Assembly: GCA_021325635.1 (NCBI GenBank)
Contig: JAJPGV010000016.1
Location: 146,167-210,166, forward strand
Length of the DNA: 64,000 bases
Origin: Chloroflexota bacterium
GTDB lineage: Bacteria; Chloroflexota; JAJPGV01
Reading direction: 5' to 3'
The position numbers and the translations under genes are program-made. Each line of letters begins with the position of its first letter. The stretch's first letter is position 1. The notes under the pieces are model-generated. The model was given only the letters and a program-made list of their open reading frames with translations. It made no database searches and was not told the origin of the DNA. Shown piece after piece: positions 1 through 9,225 of the stretch.

Positions 1-899
1 ACGTCACCATGCGCGTGCAGCGCGGGCGTGAGCATCAGCTCGTGGGTCAGCGGCGACAGCGCCGGACCATGCTCGTGCGCCTCATGGCCGGCGTGATGGT
101 GGAGATGGGCATGGCCTGCAAGTGACAGCCGAACGACCTCCAGCAGCACCTCGGCCAAACGGGCGGAGATGCGCTCCAGCGCATCGTCCGGCACCCCTGC
201 CCCCAGCTCCAGCTCCAGGCCCAGGTCCTCGGCCACTCGCCGAGCGGCCGGCTCGATACGGATCAGCCGGCCGCTGCCGTCGAGCGCCACCAGGCGGCCT
301 CCGACGTTGACGGCGGCGGTTCCCAGGATCTCTCCGTTGCGCACCAGCGCCAGCTTCGTCGTTCCACCGCCGATGTCGACGTTCAAGAACGTTTGCTGCT
401 GCTGATAGGACTGCGCGACTGCGCCCGAACCGTGGGCCGAGAGCACGGCCTCCAGGTTGTGCCCGGCGGTGGCGCACACGAAGCGCCCGGACTCTCCGGC
501 CAGCCCCTCGGCAATGGCTCGCGCATTCTCACGCTTCAACGCCTCGCCGGTGAGGATGATCGCTCCGCTGTCGACCTCGCCGGGGTCGATGCCGGCCTCG
601 CGATAGGCCTCGCGAACGAACTCACCCAGCTTGCGCGCGTCGATGGCGTTGTCTGGCGTGTACGGAGTGAGCAGCACCGGGGAGCGGTGCAGCACTTCAC
701 GCTGAACCACCACGTAGCGGCTCGAGAGCGCCTCGCCCTGGCGCAGCAGGAGCAGGCCAGAGAACATCAGGTGTGAGGTCGACGAGCCAACGTCGATGCC
801 GACCGTCAGCAGCCGCACGAGGTCGCCCATAGCCAGGGCCAGCTCGGTCGAATCGGTCCGTTCGTAGTAGTGCTCGTGCTCGAGATCGTCGTCGTGCAT
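1..899 (-). CDS. eutA: EutA-like ethanolamine ammonia-lyase reactivating factor (partial, C-terminus off window)
   Basis: Reading the minus strand from an ATG at 899 gives an open frame of at least 299 codons that leaves the window at position 1. After an acidic, His-rich start it has a VGIDVGSSTSH phosphate-binding segment (about residues 34-44) and a later DIGGGTTKLAL motif, the paired nucleotide-binding signatures of the actin/Hsp70-like EutA family. EutA reactivates ethanolamine ammonia-lyase by exchanging damaged cobalamin at the expense of ATP. No eutBC is visible, so the lyase would lie beyond the left edge or the protein may serve another B12 enzyme. A His-rich stretch (HAHLHHHAGHEAHEH) near the window edge could bind metal. 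Confidence 0.75.
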   Translation of the reverse strand, partial: MHDDDLEHEHYYERTDSTELALAMGDLVRLLTVGIDVGSSTSHLMFSGLLLLRQGEALSSRYVVVQREVLHRSPVLLTPYTPDNAIDARKLGEFVREAYREAGIDPGEVDSGAIILTGEALKRENARAIAEGLAGESGRFVCATAGHNLEAVLSAHGSGAVAQSYQQQQTFLNVDIGGGTTKLALVRNGEILGTAAVNVGGRLVALDGSGRLIRIEPAARRVAEDLGLELELGAGVPDDALERISARLAEVLLEVVRLSLAGHAHLHHHAGHEAHEHGPALSPLTHELMLTPALHAHGD

Positions 900-935
900 C
901 ACACCACCTGCCGCCGCAAGGTCAGCACAGCAGCG

Positions 936-2102
936 TCACGCCGCCAGCAAGCGTTCGTCGTAGGGCATGTCGGCCATCTTCAGCGCACCCTGCGCGGTGA
1001 TGACGACCAACTCTTCGAGCTTGACCGCTTCGTGATAGCCCTGTTCGCCAAAGTAGCAGTCCAACGACAGCACCTGATTCTCCTTGAATGTGTCATCGAC
1101 CGGCGGGCGCTGCTTCACCACGTTTGGATACTCACCCGGAGTGAGCCCGTTTGAATGGAAGATGTGGAAGGTGTAGGCGGCTTCCTGGAATTTCTCTGGC
1201 ACCGTGGGCATGCGCTCCACGAACTCGGGGATGGCCAGGCCAGGCTTGAGCAGATCGATGCAGGCGTTGTTGTAGTCGACAGCGCGGCGGTACAGCTCCT
1301 TCTGCTTGGCGCTCGGCGCGGCGCCGCACAGATAGGTGCGTGAAGCGTCGAAGATGTAGCCGCCGGGGCCGGCAACGTGGAGATCCATGCCCACCAGATC
1401 GCCATGCTCGAACCGGCGATCTGTGGCCCAACGACGCCAGGGCCACGTGTTCTCGGCGCCGCAGACGTTGATCTGCCGCAGCGTCTCGCCACCCAGGCGA
1501 GCCACGTGCGAACGAACCCGTCCAACCATCTCGCGCTCGCTCATGCCCGGTTCCAGCTCCTGCTGGAACAGCCGCATGATGGCGCCGTAGAGCTTGCCCA
1601 TCTCCCAGTAGATGAGCACTTCGTCCTGCGTCTTCACCGAGGCGGCGCGCTGCAGGATTCGCTTGGCGTTGGTGAGCTTGAGACCGCGCTCGACCAGCGC
1701 GATGACGCTCTCCGGCTCCATGGCGTCGGTAGCCAGCGCTTGACCTGCGATGCCATACTCCTTCATCAGCTCGGCGATGCCGTTCGCCCAGCGTTGCAAG
1801 CGAGAGCCGCCGGGATCCGATGGGTTGTGCTCGTAGCCATAGGGACGGGTTTGGATGCTGGCCTTCTCGACGTAGCCGGCGTCCATGGGGCGGACGAAGT
1901 AGATCGGCTCTCCTTCGATTGGCACGAATGCCTCGCCCTGGGGCACCCGTACGCCCAGCGCGTAGCGCCCGCTCACCCAATCGCTCAGGAGCAGCGCCGC
2001 GACGTTCCGCTCCCGCATCACCTGCCGCAATCGCTCCAGGCGCTCGCGCGTCAAGCGCTGCTCGTCCCAGGTCAGCTGCATCAGTTGCTCGTTTTCAGCC
2101 AT
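936..2102 (-). CDS. M24-family metallopeptidase (creatinase/prolidase-like)
   Basis: The protein has 388 residues when started at the ATG at 2102, which has a GGAGCGGG ribosome site; the frame stays open upstream. It has a creatinase-type N-terminal domain (about 20-150) and a pita-bread M24 domain. Probable metal ligands are visible: Asp in GMDLHVAG, Asp in FDASRT, His in FHSNGLTP, Glu in DCYFGE and Glu in KLEELV. It is related to the M24 protein at 52671 (shared ASVKTQDEV-like, INVC/NVCAG and ECYFGE/DCYFGE segments). Members hydrolyse X-Pro peptides or C-N bonds of small molecules; the substrate cannot be read from the sequence. The neighbouring bicupin is co-oriented 62 bp upstream. Confidence 0.85.
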   Translation of the reverse strand: MAENEQLMQLTWDEQRLTRERLERLRQVMRERNVAALLLSDWVSGRYALGVRVPQGEAFVPIEGEPIYFVRPMDAGYVEKASIQTRPYGYEHNPSDPGGSRLQRWANGIAELMKEYGIAGQALATDAMEPESVIALVERGLKLTNAKRILQRAASVKTQDEVLIYWEMGKLYGAIMRLFQQELEPGMSEREMVGRVRSHVARLGGETLRQINVCGAENTWPWRRWATDRRFEHGDLVGMDLHVAGPGGYIFDASRTYLCGAAPSAKQKELYRRAVDYNNACIDLLKPGLAIPEFVERMPTVPEKFQEAAYTFHIFHSNGLTPGEYPNVVKQRPPVDDTFKENQVLSLDCYFGEQGYHEAVKLEELVVITAQGALKMADMPYDERLLAA

Positions 2103-2164
2103 GTTCCCGCTCCTTTGGTCGCACCGGATCGCACCCGTCATCATGCCGCGCCCCCAACAAGGGG

Positions 2165-3295
2165 TCAGCGCATCTCGCAGCGGATCCCCTTCCTTCGAAG
2201 ATCTGCCTCGAAATCGTCGCGGACACGCGGATCTTCGTCCTCATATTCGATCAACGTGCCGCCCTGCTGCAAGCTGACCATACCCTTCCATTCGCGCTCG
2301 GTTCGCAGCCCGTGCACGCCCAGCGGCAGCAGCTCGCCATACACGGCCACGTGCCGCGCCGGTCCAGCCCCGCTGTTGAAGTGCTGGTGGAACCAGCCAT
2401 TGGGCGGGCTGTAGATGCTGTTGCGGCCCCAATTCACCTTCACCACCGCGTGCTCGTGGCCGTCGCGATACGGCTGCGTGCCCAGCGTCGAGTCCCAGGC
2501 CAGCACGTAACCTTCACCGTCCAGCCCCAGCAGAACCGCGCCTGGCTCGTGATAGTGCGCTTTGTGATACCGCCCGGATGACCATTCGGAGATGTGCCCG
2601 TGGGGGAACCGCTTGCCCATGCGGTAGCCTGTGAGCTGGCCGCCGGCGACCTTGCGCTCGAGGTCGTCCAGACGGATGGCCCTGGTGTCGGGAATGAAGT
2701 TGGAGTGGAGGATGACCTGGTCGTACCAGCCCTCGGTCGTCCTGGTATCCGGCGTCTGAAAGTAGCTCGTTCTCCGGGCGTAGAGGTCCACGGGGCAGCG
2801 CTCGCTCTCGAAGACAAGCGTCAGATCGTCCAGGGCGTTGATGATCCTGGGAGCGGTCGTGACCGCCATGAACAGGGCCGGCACGGGCCCGCTGTTGAAC
2901 AGCTGGTGCCAGGTGTTGGGCGGAAGAGCAAACAGGCTGCCCTCACCCCATTCGAAGGTGATCCGGTCCCCCGCACCCTGCCACACTTGGGCCACGCCAC
3001 TGCCCTGCAGCACCACAATGGCTTCTTCGTACAGGTGCTTTTCCGGCGCGAGCGCCGCGCCGCCCGGGATTTCGGCCACGTACAGGCCGCGCTCCGACTG
3101 AAAGGTCCCGTCGAGCTCGATGAAGACGCCCCTCCCACCGCAGCGCGCCCAATCGGCCCGCGGCAGCGAGGTGACGTCATCCACGCCGACTACTGCCCGA
3201 TGGACGGGGATGCCTTCCCGCTCCATGAAGAAGTCATACGGGAACTGATTGGGCCGCGCCGCGCGTACGACCGCCTGCTCATCCGATACCGCCAT
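2165..3295 (-). CDS. Bicupin-domain protein
   Basis: The protein has 376 residues from the ATG at 3295, preceded by AGGGAGTAGGT; an upstream in-frame ATG at 3310 is less well placed. It has two cupin barrels. The first has the segment EEAIVVLQGSG followed by PPNTWHQLFN; the second has HYHEPGAVLLGLDGEG followed by PPNGWFHQHFN. The His residues could form a metal site. It resembles bicupins of the gentisate-dioxygenase superfamily, but the enzyme activity is unknown. It lies upstream of the M24 peptidase on the same strand, with a 62-bp gap, so the two probably form an operon acting on one substrate. Confidence 0.7.
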   Translation of the reverse strand: MAVSDEQAVVRAARPNQFPYDFFMEREGIPVHRAVVGVDDVTSLPRADWARCGGRGVFIELDGTFQSERGLYVAEIPGGAALAPEKHLYEEAIVVLQGSGVAQVWQGAGDRITFEWGEGSLFALPPNTWHQLFNSGPVPALFMAVTTAPRIINALDDLTLVFESERCPVDLYARRTSYFQTPDTRTTEGWYDQVILHSNFIPDTRAIRLDDLERKVAGGQLTGYRMGKRFPHGHISEWSSGRYHKAHYHEPGAVLLGLDGEGYVLAWDSTLGTQPYRDGHEHAVVKVNWGRNSIYSPPNGWFHQHFNSGAGPARHVAVYGELLPLGVHGLRTEREWKGMVSLQQGGTLIEYEDEDPRVRDDFEADLRRKGIRCEMR

Positions 3296-3474
3296 ACCTA
3301 CTCCCTGCATCGTTGCCGGCGCAGGCCAGGCCAGTGCGCCGGCTGCTCAGCTGGGACTGTTCGGCCTTTGCGGAAACACCAGGCAACCCGCCCGCGCTGT
3401 GCTCGGATAAGCGTAGCTTATGGCAAGCTTCTCGGCGCCGGGAACGACCCAGCGCCGTTCGCCGAACCTGTGTC

Positions 3475-4644
3475 CTAGCGCGCGACCCGAACGCGCTGGG
3501 TGGAACTGCCGAGCATGTCCGGGCGCTCCGCGAGGAGGCGCTCCAAGCGGAACCTCAGAAAGGCTGTCATGCTCGGCCGGCTTTCCAGGACCGCCGGGTT
3601 CTCCGCCAACTCCCGCAGCGCATTCAGCGCCTGAATCACGACAGCCGGCGCATCCTGAGCCTCATCGGCCAGCTCGTCGACCAGCGCTATGGCCTCTTCC
3701 GGCTGGCAGCCGCCGTAGAACAGCGCCTCCTGGGCCAGCCGCCGCTCGGACTCGGTTGCCCGGCCCACCCATCCCGCAACGTCCGGTCCTTGAAGAGCCT
3801 GGCTCGTCTGAACGGCCTGCGGCAGGCTGGCCGGCACCAGCTCCCAGCGCTGGCGCACGGCGCTCGATTTGCGCTGCGGGTCGAACGACTGTCTGGGGGC
3901 ATTCGCCGGGCGGTTGTCGATGTCCTCGGCGGCGGCCTCGATGCGCTCCCGAATCTGCGTGTAGGCAAACTCCGGGCTCGAGGTATCCACGTCCGCGCTC
4001 TCGTCGGCCGGCTGCTTGCCCAGCCCTAACCGGCGCTCAACGTCCGTGCGCGTCAACCCCTTCTCGACGATCTCGCGGCAGAACTGGACCTGCTGGAGAT
4101 GCGGCAGCGTGCGGAGCAGCCAGGCGACCCGAGGCGCAATGTCGCCCGAGCGAATAGCCTGCTGAACCACAGGGTGCAGGTCGACGAGACCGAGGTGCAG
4201 CTTGACCCAGAACTTGCCTCGCCCGATGCCCCGCTCCGCCAGCACGTCCACGATGCCGGCGATGGACAGCTCCTCGGTATCGCGTAGGCGCTGCAGCGCG
4301 AGGGCGGTGTCCATGGCGTTGAGCCCACCCTGCAGCAGGTTCTCACCCAGCTGATCGAGGATCTTCTCGCCGCGCGACGCCGGCGGCTCCACGATCCGCA
4401 CCTGAAGCTCGTCGACGATGCCACGAGCTGCCATGACCCGGCAATTCCCGTGCTTCACCCGATACTGGTCGGCTCCCACTGGGTAGACCACGGGCGGGTT
4501 GATGTACTGTTCACGATTCACCAGCGAGGAGCGCAGCGCAGCGCGAAGGTGCTCGACGGATTCCTGATCGTAGAACGTGCGTACGTTTTCAGGATCGAGC
4601 TCAATCTTCGACAGCGGGATCGTTGCGATTCTGTGTTCTAGCAT
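3475..4644 (-). CDS. Orphan ParB/Srx-type nuclease-fold DNA-binding protein
   Basis: The protein has 389 residues from the ATG at 4644, which follows GGTGGAGGAACG; the frame continues upstream but without a better start. The N-terminal part (about 5-95) is ParB-like, with IPLSKIELDPENVR and the signature HGNCRVMAA in the place of the usual GERR box. A helix-turn-helix region with LSIAGIVDVLAERGIGRGKFWV follows (about 135-165). The C-terminal half is helical and unrecognised. No ParA is adjacent and I saw no parS palindrome, so this looks like an accessory ParB-like regulator rather than the chromosome partition protein. Confidence 0.65.
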   Translation of the reverse strand: MLEHRIATIPLSKIELDPENVRTFYDQESVEHLRAALRSSLVNREQYINPPVVYPVGADQYRVKHGNCRVMAARGIVDELQVRIVEPPASRGEKILDQLGENLLQGGLNAMDTALALQRLRDTEELSIAGIVDVLAERGIGRGKFWVKLHLGLVDLHPVVQQAIRSGDIAPRVAWLLRTLPHLQQVQFCREIVEKGLTRTDVERRLGLGKQPADESADVDTSSPEFAYTQIRERIEAAAEDIDNRPANAPRQSFDPQRKSSAVRQRWELVPASLPQAVQTSQALQGPDVAGWVGRATESERRLAQEALFYGGCQPEEAIALVDELADEAQDAPAVVIQALNALRELAENPAVLESRPSMTAFLRFRLERLLAERPDMLGSSTQRVRVAR

Positions 4645-4714
4645 CGTTCCTCCACCATACCGTACTCGGCGACGTTGCTTTCGTCGCAATCGAGGCAAAT
4701 ACCGTTCGCCAGCA

Positions 4715-6004
4715 TCAGTAGCCCGCCGACCGCAGCGCGGCCATGAACGAGGAGTCAATCACCGTGTCGCTGTCGATCGCATCGAAGCGGCTGGGATCGG
4801 CCGACTGCAAGGCCCTCAGGATGGTCTCTGCTTCCTCCCGCTCGGGGAAGGGATCGCTGCTGATCCGCGCTCGCAGCGAATGATACGTGCGTGCAACTTG
4901 GGGGTCGGTTTCAGCCAGGCCGAGGTGCTGTGCCAGGATCGCCAGGCACTCCTGGTAATGGCTGGAGTCAGAGAAGAACCGGATTCCCTCGATCAGCCCG
5001 CGCAAGCACGCCAGGACCGTGCTTGGACATGCCCGGGCAAATTCGGACGTGACGATGAGCCCACCGGCGAGGTAGGGCAGCCGCGCCTCCGCCAGGTTCA
5101 CAATCACCCGCAGGCCTTCGCCAACTGCCGGGACAATGTAGGCGCCCTGCTCGACGATGGCCGCGGCCACCTCTCCATGAATGAGCGCCGCCAGCCGAGC
5201 CGGCGAGTTGCCGACCTCGACGAGCTGCACGTCATGATCCACCCTCAGACCGTAGGGGTTGAGGCCGAGCCGCAGCGAAACCTCCGAGGTGTCGCCGCGT
5301 TTGGCGATGGCCACGGTTTTTCCCCTGAGGTCGTGGGGATCGCGAATGCTGGGCAGGCCCACGATGGCATACGGATTGGTCTTATAGAAGGAAGCGATGA
5401 CCTTGACCGGCAGTCCCTGAGCGATCTCCTGGATAGCGTCGGCGCCGCTGCTGAAGTCCAGGTCAGCCGCTCCGGAGCTCAACGCTTCGATGCCCGTTAC
5501 CGTCTGGGCATAGCCTTCTTCGATCTCGAGTCCGTAGCGCTGGAAGAATCCTCGCTCGGCGGCAATGCGCAGGAAAATACTGCCGCCGCTGTTGGTGCCG
5601 TAGAGCGCTCGGATGCGGCTCAGCTCGGGACGGACCGGGTAGTTGGGATCGAATTGGAACGGCCCCACGGCGGCCGGCCAGGCAATGCCCGAATCCGCCA
5701 GCCACTCGTCACCGGCCAGGTCCTCGATGGCGTTGATCAGCACTTCGGCCGCCAGCGACCGATCCGCCGTCCGCTCGACCAGCTTAGCCAGCTCCCCCTG
5801 CAGCGAACGCAGCTCCTCGCGAGTAATGGCGATGTCCGGGACCGCGTGCAGCTGGCTGCAGTACCGTCCCCGCCGGCTCGGCTTCCTGGGACCCATGAGG
5901 CTCAGCGGCCTGCCACCGCCAACGACGCTCGATTGTTCGAACGGCGAGGTGTCGTGATTGGACGGTGGTTCATTTGAGTTGGTAGTGTACCTCCCGCCGC
6001 CCAA
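4715..6004 (-). CDS. NMT1/SsuA-like substrate-binding domain protein without signal peptide
   Basis: The open frame gives 429 residues from a TTG at 6004, or 393 from the ATG at 5896; neither has a convincing ribosome site. From about residue 130 it is a periplasmic-binding-protein type II fold of the nitrate/sulfonate/taurine class: GTNSGGSIFLRIAAERGFF, YGLEIEEGYAQ, DLRGKTVAIAKRGDTSE. The first 130 residues are helical and charged, with no signal peptide or lipobox, so the protein may be cytoplasmic. No permease or ATPase is nearby. It ends 70 bp before the ParB-like start on the same strand. Possible roles are ligand sensing or a thiamine-precursor-like enzyme. Confidence 0.6.
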   Translation of the reverse strand: MGGGRYTTNSNEPPSNHDTSPFEQSSVVGGGRPLSLMGPRKPSRRGRYCSQLHAVPDIAITREELRSLQGELAKLVERTADRSLAAEVLINAIEDLAGDEWLADSGIAWPAAVGPFQFDPNYPVRPELSRIRALYGTNSGGSIFLRIAAERGFFQRYGLEIEEGYAQTVTGIEALSSGAADLDFSSGADAIQEIAQGLPVKVIASFYKTNPYAIVGLPSIRDPHDLRGKTVAIAKRGDTSEVSLRLGLNPYGLRVDHDVQLVEVGNSPARLAALIHGEVAAAIVEQGAYIVPAVGEGLRVIVNLAEARLPYLAGGLIVTSEFARACPSTVLACLRGLIEGIRFFSDSSHYQECLAILAQHLGLAETDPQVARTYHSLRARISSDPFPEREEAETILRALQSADPSRFDAIDSDTVIDSSFMAALRSAGY

Positions 6005-6099
6005 TCGCTTGCAAACCCAGAGCCTCAGCTTTGGCCGGGACTGGTATCCTCGCGCGTGTTACATGACCGTCAACGCAATCTCGAGGAGCTGACAGACCG

Positions 6100-6933
6100 G
6101 TGGTAGAGAACACGAACCCCAATCTCATCCTCGAATGCAAGGACCAGGTGGCGACGATCCGACAGCGCACGCGTGACGAGATGACGCCCGAGCAGATTGC
6201 GCAGGCGGGACGCTCGCCCGCGCCGATGCCGGCGCTCGCCCAGCTCCTCGAAGCGATCAGAGCCGACGACGGCATCCGAGTTGTCGTGCTCCACCGCGGA
6301 GGCGGCAAACAGGCCGGCATCCCCGGCGCGACCTATGAGAGCAAGGAGTGGCAGGCGCATCACAATGACCCTGCCACTCTGTGGAAGACGTTCAACGGCA
6401 TCATCCGGCTGCACGAGGTCATGGCCTCGATGGAAAAGCCGATCGTGGCTCAGGTCAACGGCGACGTCATCGGCGCCGGCTGCAACATCGTGTTCGCCTC
6501 GGACCTCATCGTGGCTCGCGAAGATGCCCGTTTCATCGACCATCACCTCGGCATGGGACAGGCAAATCCTATTGGGCCGCCGTTCGGCTTGGTGCCGGGA
6601 GATGGCGGCATGGCGCTGGCGCCGCTGTACTTCAGCCCTCCTCTAGCCAAGGAATTCCTGATGCTGGCCAAGGAGTACACCGCCAGGGAGCTGGCGGACA
6701 GGTTGATCATCAACTACGCTGTCCCCGCCGATCAGCTGGACACGCTGGTTAGCGACCTGGTGAAAAGGCTGCTGGAGCGCCCGGCCTACCCCTTGGCCTG
6801 GGCCAAGCGCGTGGCTAACCGCCATGTCATCGAGCAGCTCAACCGCACGCTGGACGCCAGCGCCGGCTACGAGATGGCTGGCCTGATGCAGCTCGAGCGG
6901 AACGGCTGGGCCGACAAGAAGACGCTGGACTGA
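6100..6933 (+). CDS. Enoyl-CoA hydratase/isomerase (crotonase) family protein
   Basis: The protein has 277 residues from a GTG at 6100 with GAGGAGC upstream. Crotonase fold features are visible: RVVVLHRGGGKQAGIPGA (about 60-77), the oxyanion-hole stretch NGDVIGAGCNIVFASDLIVA (about 119-138) and EFLMLAKEYTARELADRLIINYAV. The usual catalytic Glu pair is not obvious, so the reaction could be hydration, isomerisation or C-C cleavage of an acyl-CoA. It starts a plus-strand run of three degradative genes (crotonase, FAH-family protein, Rieske oxygenase) with gaps of 13 and 10 bp, which indicates an operon for aromatic or cyclic substrates. Confidence 0.8.
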   Translation: MVENTNPNLILECKDQVATIRQRTRDEMTPEQIAQAGRSPAPMPALAQLLEAIRADDGIRVVVLHRGGGKQAGIPGATYESKEWQAHHNDPATLWKTFNGIIRLHEVMASMEKPIVAQVNGDVIGAGCNIVFASDLIVAREDARFIDHHLGMGQANPIGPPFGLVPGDGGMALAPLYFSPPLAKEFLMLAKEYTARELADRLIINYAVPADQLDTLVSDLVKRLLERPAYPLAWAKRVANRHVIEQLNRTLDASAGYEMAGLMQLERNGWADKKTLD

Positions 6934-6946
6934 GGGCAGAAACGAC

Positions 6947-8017
6947 ATGAAGCTGGTTACGTTCGAGGTGCCCACTCCGTTGGGTCCCCAACGGCGCCTG
7001 GGAGCGCTGGCCGACGGCACAACGGAAGGTCGAATTGTTGATCTGACGCTGACCTACGCCGCCTATCTCCGCGCAGAGACCGATGAGCCCACTCCTGAAG
7101 GGCTGGCTCAGCTCAGGAACCCGCCCGACATGATCGGCTGGCTGCGTGGCCGGCACAAGTCGCGCGAGGCAGCCGAGCAAGCGCTGCGATACGTGTCGGC
7201 CAGGATCTCCCGGGGCGACCCGTGCACCGGCGACGGCGGGCAGCGCCTGGTCTTCGAGCGCTCCGAGGTCCGGCTGCTGGCTCCTCTTCCGCGTCCGAAC
7301 ACCTTTCGGGATTTCTCGATCTTCGAAGAGCATGGCAGCCGAAGGGACGGCGACGATCCGGCGGCGCGCCGAGCCAAGCCGCCGGCGTGGTACCGCTGGC
7401 CGCCGTATTACAAGGCCAGTCCTGAATCGATCTTCGGACCCGAGGACCCCATCCCCTACCCGTACTACACCAAGCGCCTGGATCTCGAGCCCGAGATCGG
7501 CATCGTCATCGGCAAGCAGGGCCGCAACCTCTCCTTCGAGCAGGCCAAAGAAGCCATCGCCGGCTACACCATCATCATTGACTGCAGCGAGCGAGGCGCC
7601 CTCACGCGCGACACGCTCGGTCCGGCAAAGTCCAAGGACTTCGCGACCATGGTCGGCCCCTGCCTGGTAACGGCCGACGAGATCGACGAGCGCGACCTCC
7701 GCATGCGCGTGGTCGTGGATGGTGAGGTGTGGTTCGAAGGACACACCGGCGCGCCGCGCAGCTTCCTGGCGCATCAGCTGGTAGCCTACGCCTCCGACAA
7801 CGAGACCCTCTACCCCGGGGATCTGCTGGGCACCGGAACCATCGGGGCCGGCTGCTCGCTGGATCTGCACCGCTGGGTGCAGGTTGGACAGACCGTGACC
7901 ATTGAATTCGAGGGGCTGGGCCGAATGGAGCACAAGATCGTACCGGGTGAGCACGTGGTCGACTACGTCGGCTCGGGCATGGACGGCCTGCTGCAGCCGC
8001 CGTCGCCTGCGAGCTAA
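6947..8017 (+). CDS. Fumarylacetoacetate hydrolase-family protein
   Basis: The protein has 356 residues. The C-terminal FAH domain carries DLEPEIGIVIGK with the paired Glu metal ligands, YTIIIDCSERG, and the SKDFATMVGPCLVTADEID segment characteristic of the family. The GDLLGTGTIGAGCSLD and VGQTVTIEFEGLGRMEHKI segments close the fold. Family members cleave C-C bonds in beta-diketo acids or hydrate 2-oxo-enoates after ring cleavage. The gene sits between the crotonase and the Rieske oxygenase, which supports a place in one aromatic catabolic route. The exact substrate is unknown. Confidence 0.85.
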   Translation: MKLVTFEVPTPLGPQRRLGALADGTTEGRIVDLTLTYAAYLRAETDEPTPEGLAQLRNPPDMIGWLRGRHKSREAAEQALRYVSARISRGDPCTGDGGQRLVFERSEVRLLAPLPRPNTFRDFSIFEEHGSRRDGDDPAARRAKPPAWYRWPPYYKASPESIFGPEDPIPYPYYTKRLDLEPEIGIVIGKQGRNLSFEQAKEAIAGYTIIIDCSERGALTRDTLGPAKSKDFATMVGPCLVTADEIDERDLRMRVVVDGEVWFEGHTGAPRSFLAHQLVAYASDNETLYPGDLLGTGTIGAGCSLDLHRWVQVGQTVTIEFEGLGRMEHKIVPGEHVVDYVGSGMDGLLQPPSPAS

Positions 8018-8027
8018 GAGGGGTTTT

Positions 8028-9206
8028 ATGTCAATGCCAACGACACACCTGGCACACGGCGCCGAGGCGCAGCGAACGACACCTCCACAGCGGGATTTCG
8101 CGCACACCGGCCCTGGGACCCCGGCCGGGCGCTTCATGCGCACCTTCTGGCAGCCAGTGTATGTGGCCCGCGAGCTGGACCCGGGACGCGCCGTGCTAGT
8201 GCGAGTCATGGGCGCAGACTTCACCCTGTACCGCGGGGAGAGCGGGAGCTGGCATCTGCTGGGCCCCAACTGCGCGCATCGCGGCACGCAGCTCTCAACC
8301 GGCTGGGTAGAGGGTGACTGTCTGCGCTGCTTCTATCACGGCTGGAAATACGACGCCGCCGGGCAGTGCGTGGAACAGCCCGCTGAGGACGCCAGCTTCG
8401 CCCGCAAGGTGCACGTTCCAAGCTATCCCGTGCAGGAGTACCTTGGCCTCGTGTTCGCCTACCTGGGCGAGGGGGAGCCACCTCCCCTGCCGCGCTACCC
8501 GCACGTCGAGGGCCGCAACGGCGTGGTCGACGCTGGCCGGGGAGTCCTGCCCTACAACTTCTTCAATCAGGTCGAGAACAGTGTGGACGAGCTCCACGTG
8601 TTCTTCGTGCACAGGGACTCGCAGTTCGAAGCGGCCGGACTGACCGGCCTGCCCGCACTCGAGGCGGAGGAGACCGAATACGGCCTGCGGGTGCGCGACA
8701 TCATGCCCACCGGCTCCGTCCGGGTCGTGCATTTGATCATGCCCACCATCCTGTACGTGCAGGTTTACCCGCACGACCAGGAGAGCGGCTGGCGCGACTT
8801 CCTGCTGTGGCGAGTGCCTGTCGACGACCACGCCTTCCAGACGTTCTTTCTGCTGTGCGCCAACGTCACCGGTGAGGCCGCTGAACGCTACCTGGCGCAG
8901 GCCGACCGCTACCTGAACTTCACTCACGATCCGAGGATCGCTGAGCTGGGCGAGGCCGTGCTCAGCGGCCAGCTGCGCATCGAAGATATTCAGGATCGAC
9001 GCCGCATCGTAGCCCTGCAGGACTACATCTCGCAGAAGGGCCAGGGAGTCATACCCGATCGGGAGCACGAGCACCTGGGACGCTCGGATGTGGGAGTGAT
9101 CCTGCTGCGCCGGATCTGGGAGCGAGAGCTCCTGGCCCTGCTGGAAGGGCGCCCGCTCAAGCAATGGCGCATCCCCGACACGCTGACGGCTACCAGCGGC
9201 GTCTGA
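8028..9206 (+). CDS. Rieske-type ring-hydroxylating oxygenase, alpha subunit
   Basis: The protein has 392 residues from the ATG at 8028, which follows AAGAGGGG; the open frame upstream overlaps the FAH-family gene and is not real. The Rieske [2Fe-2S] ligands are CAHRG and CFYHGW in the N-terminal third. The mononuclear iron site is NSVDELHVFFVH (Asp-x2-His-x4-His). It resembles the phthalate 4,5-dioxygenase-like branch that uses a separate reductase; none is encoded here. It is the last gene of the crotonase/FAH operon and converges on the GH130 gene with a 19-bp gap. Confidence 0.88.
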   Translation: MSMPTTHLAHGAEAQRTTPPQRDFAHTGPGTPAGRFMRTFWQPVYVARELDPGRAVLVRVMGADFTLYRGESGSWHLLGPNCAHRGTQLSTGWVEGDCLRCFYHGWKYDAAGQCVEQPAEDASFARKVHVPSYPVQEYLGLVFAYLGEGEPPPLPRYPHVEGRNGVVDAGRGVLPYNFFNQVENSVDELHVFFVHRDSQFEAAGLTGLPALEAEETEYGLRVRDIMPTGSVRVVHLIMPTILYVQVYPHDQESGWRDFLLWRVPVDDHAFQTFFLLCANVTGEAAERYLAQADRYLNFTHDPRIAELGEAVLSGQLRIEDIQDRRRIVALQDYISQKGQGVIPDREHEHLGRSDVGVILLRRIWERELLALLEGRPLKQWRIPDTLTATSGV

Positions 9207-9225
9207 GCCCCATTCGGTATCAGAG

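Noticed and set aside
82..477. 131-residue open frame on the minus strand
   Set aside because: It is an Arg/Gly-rich shadow of the EutA-like gene, which reads in another frame and leaves the window.
3475..4644. Chromosome-partition locus
   Set aside because: No parA and no parS-like palindrome accompany the ParB-like gene.
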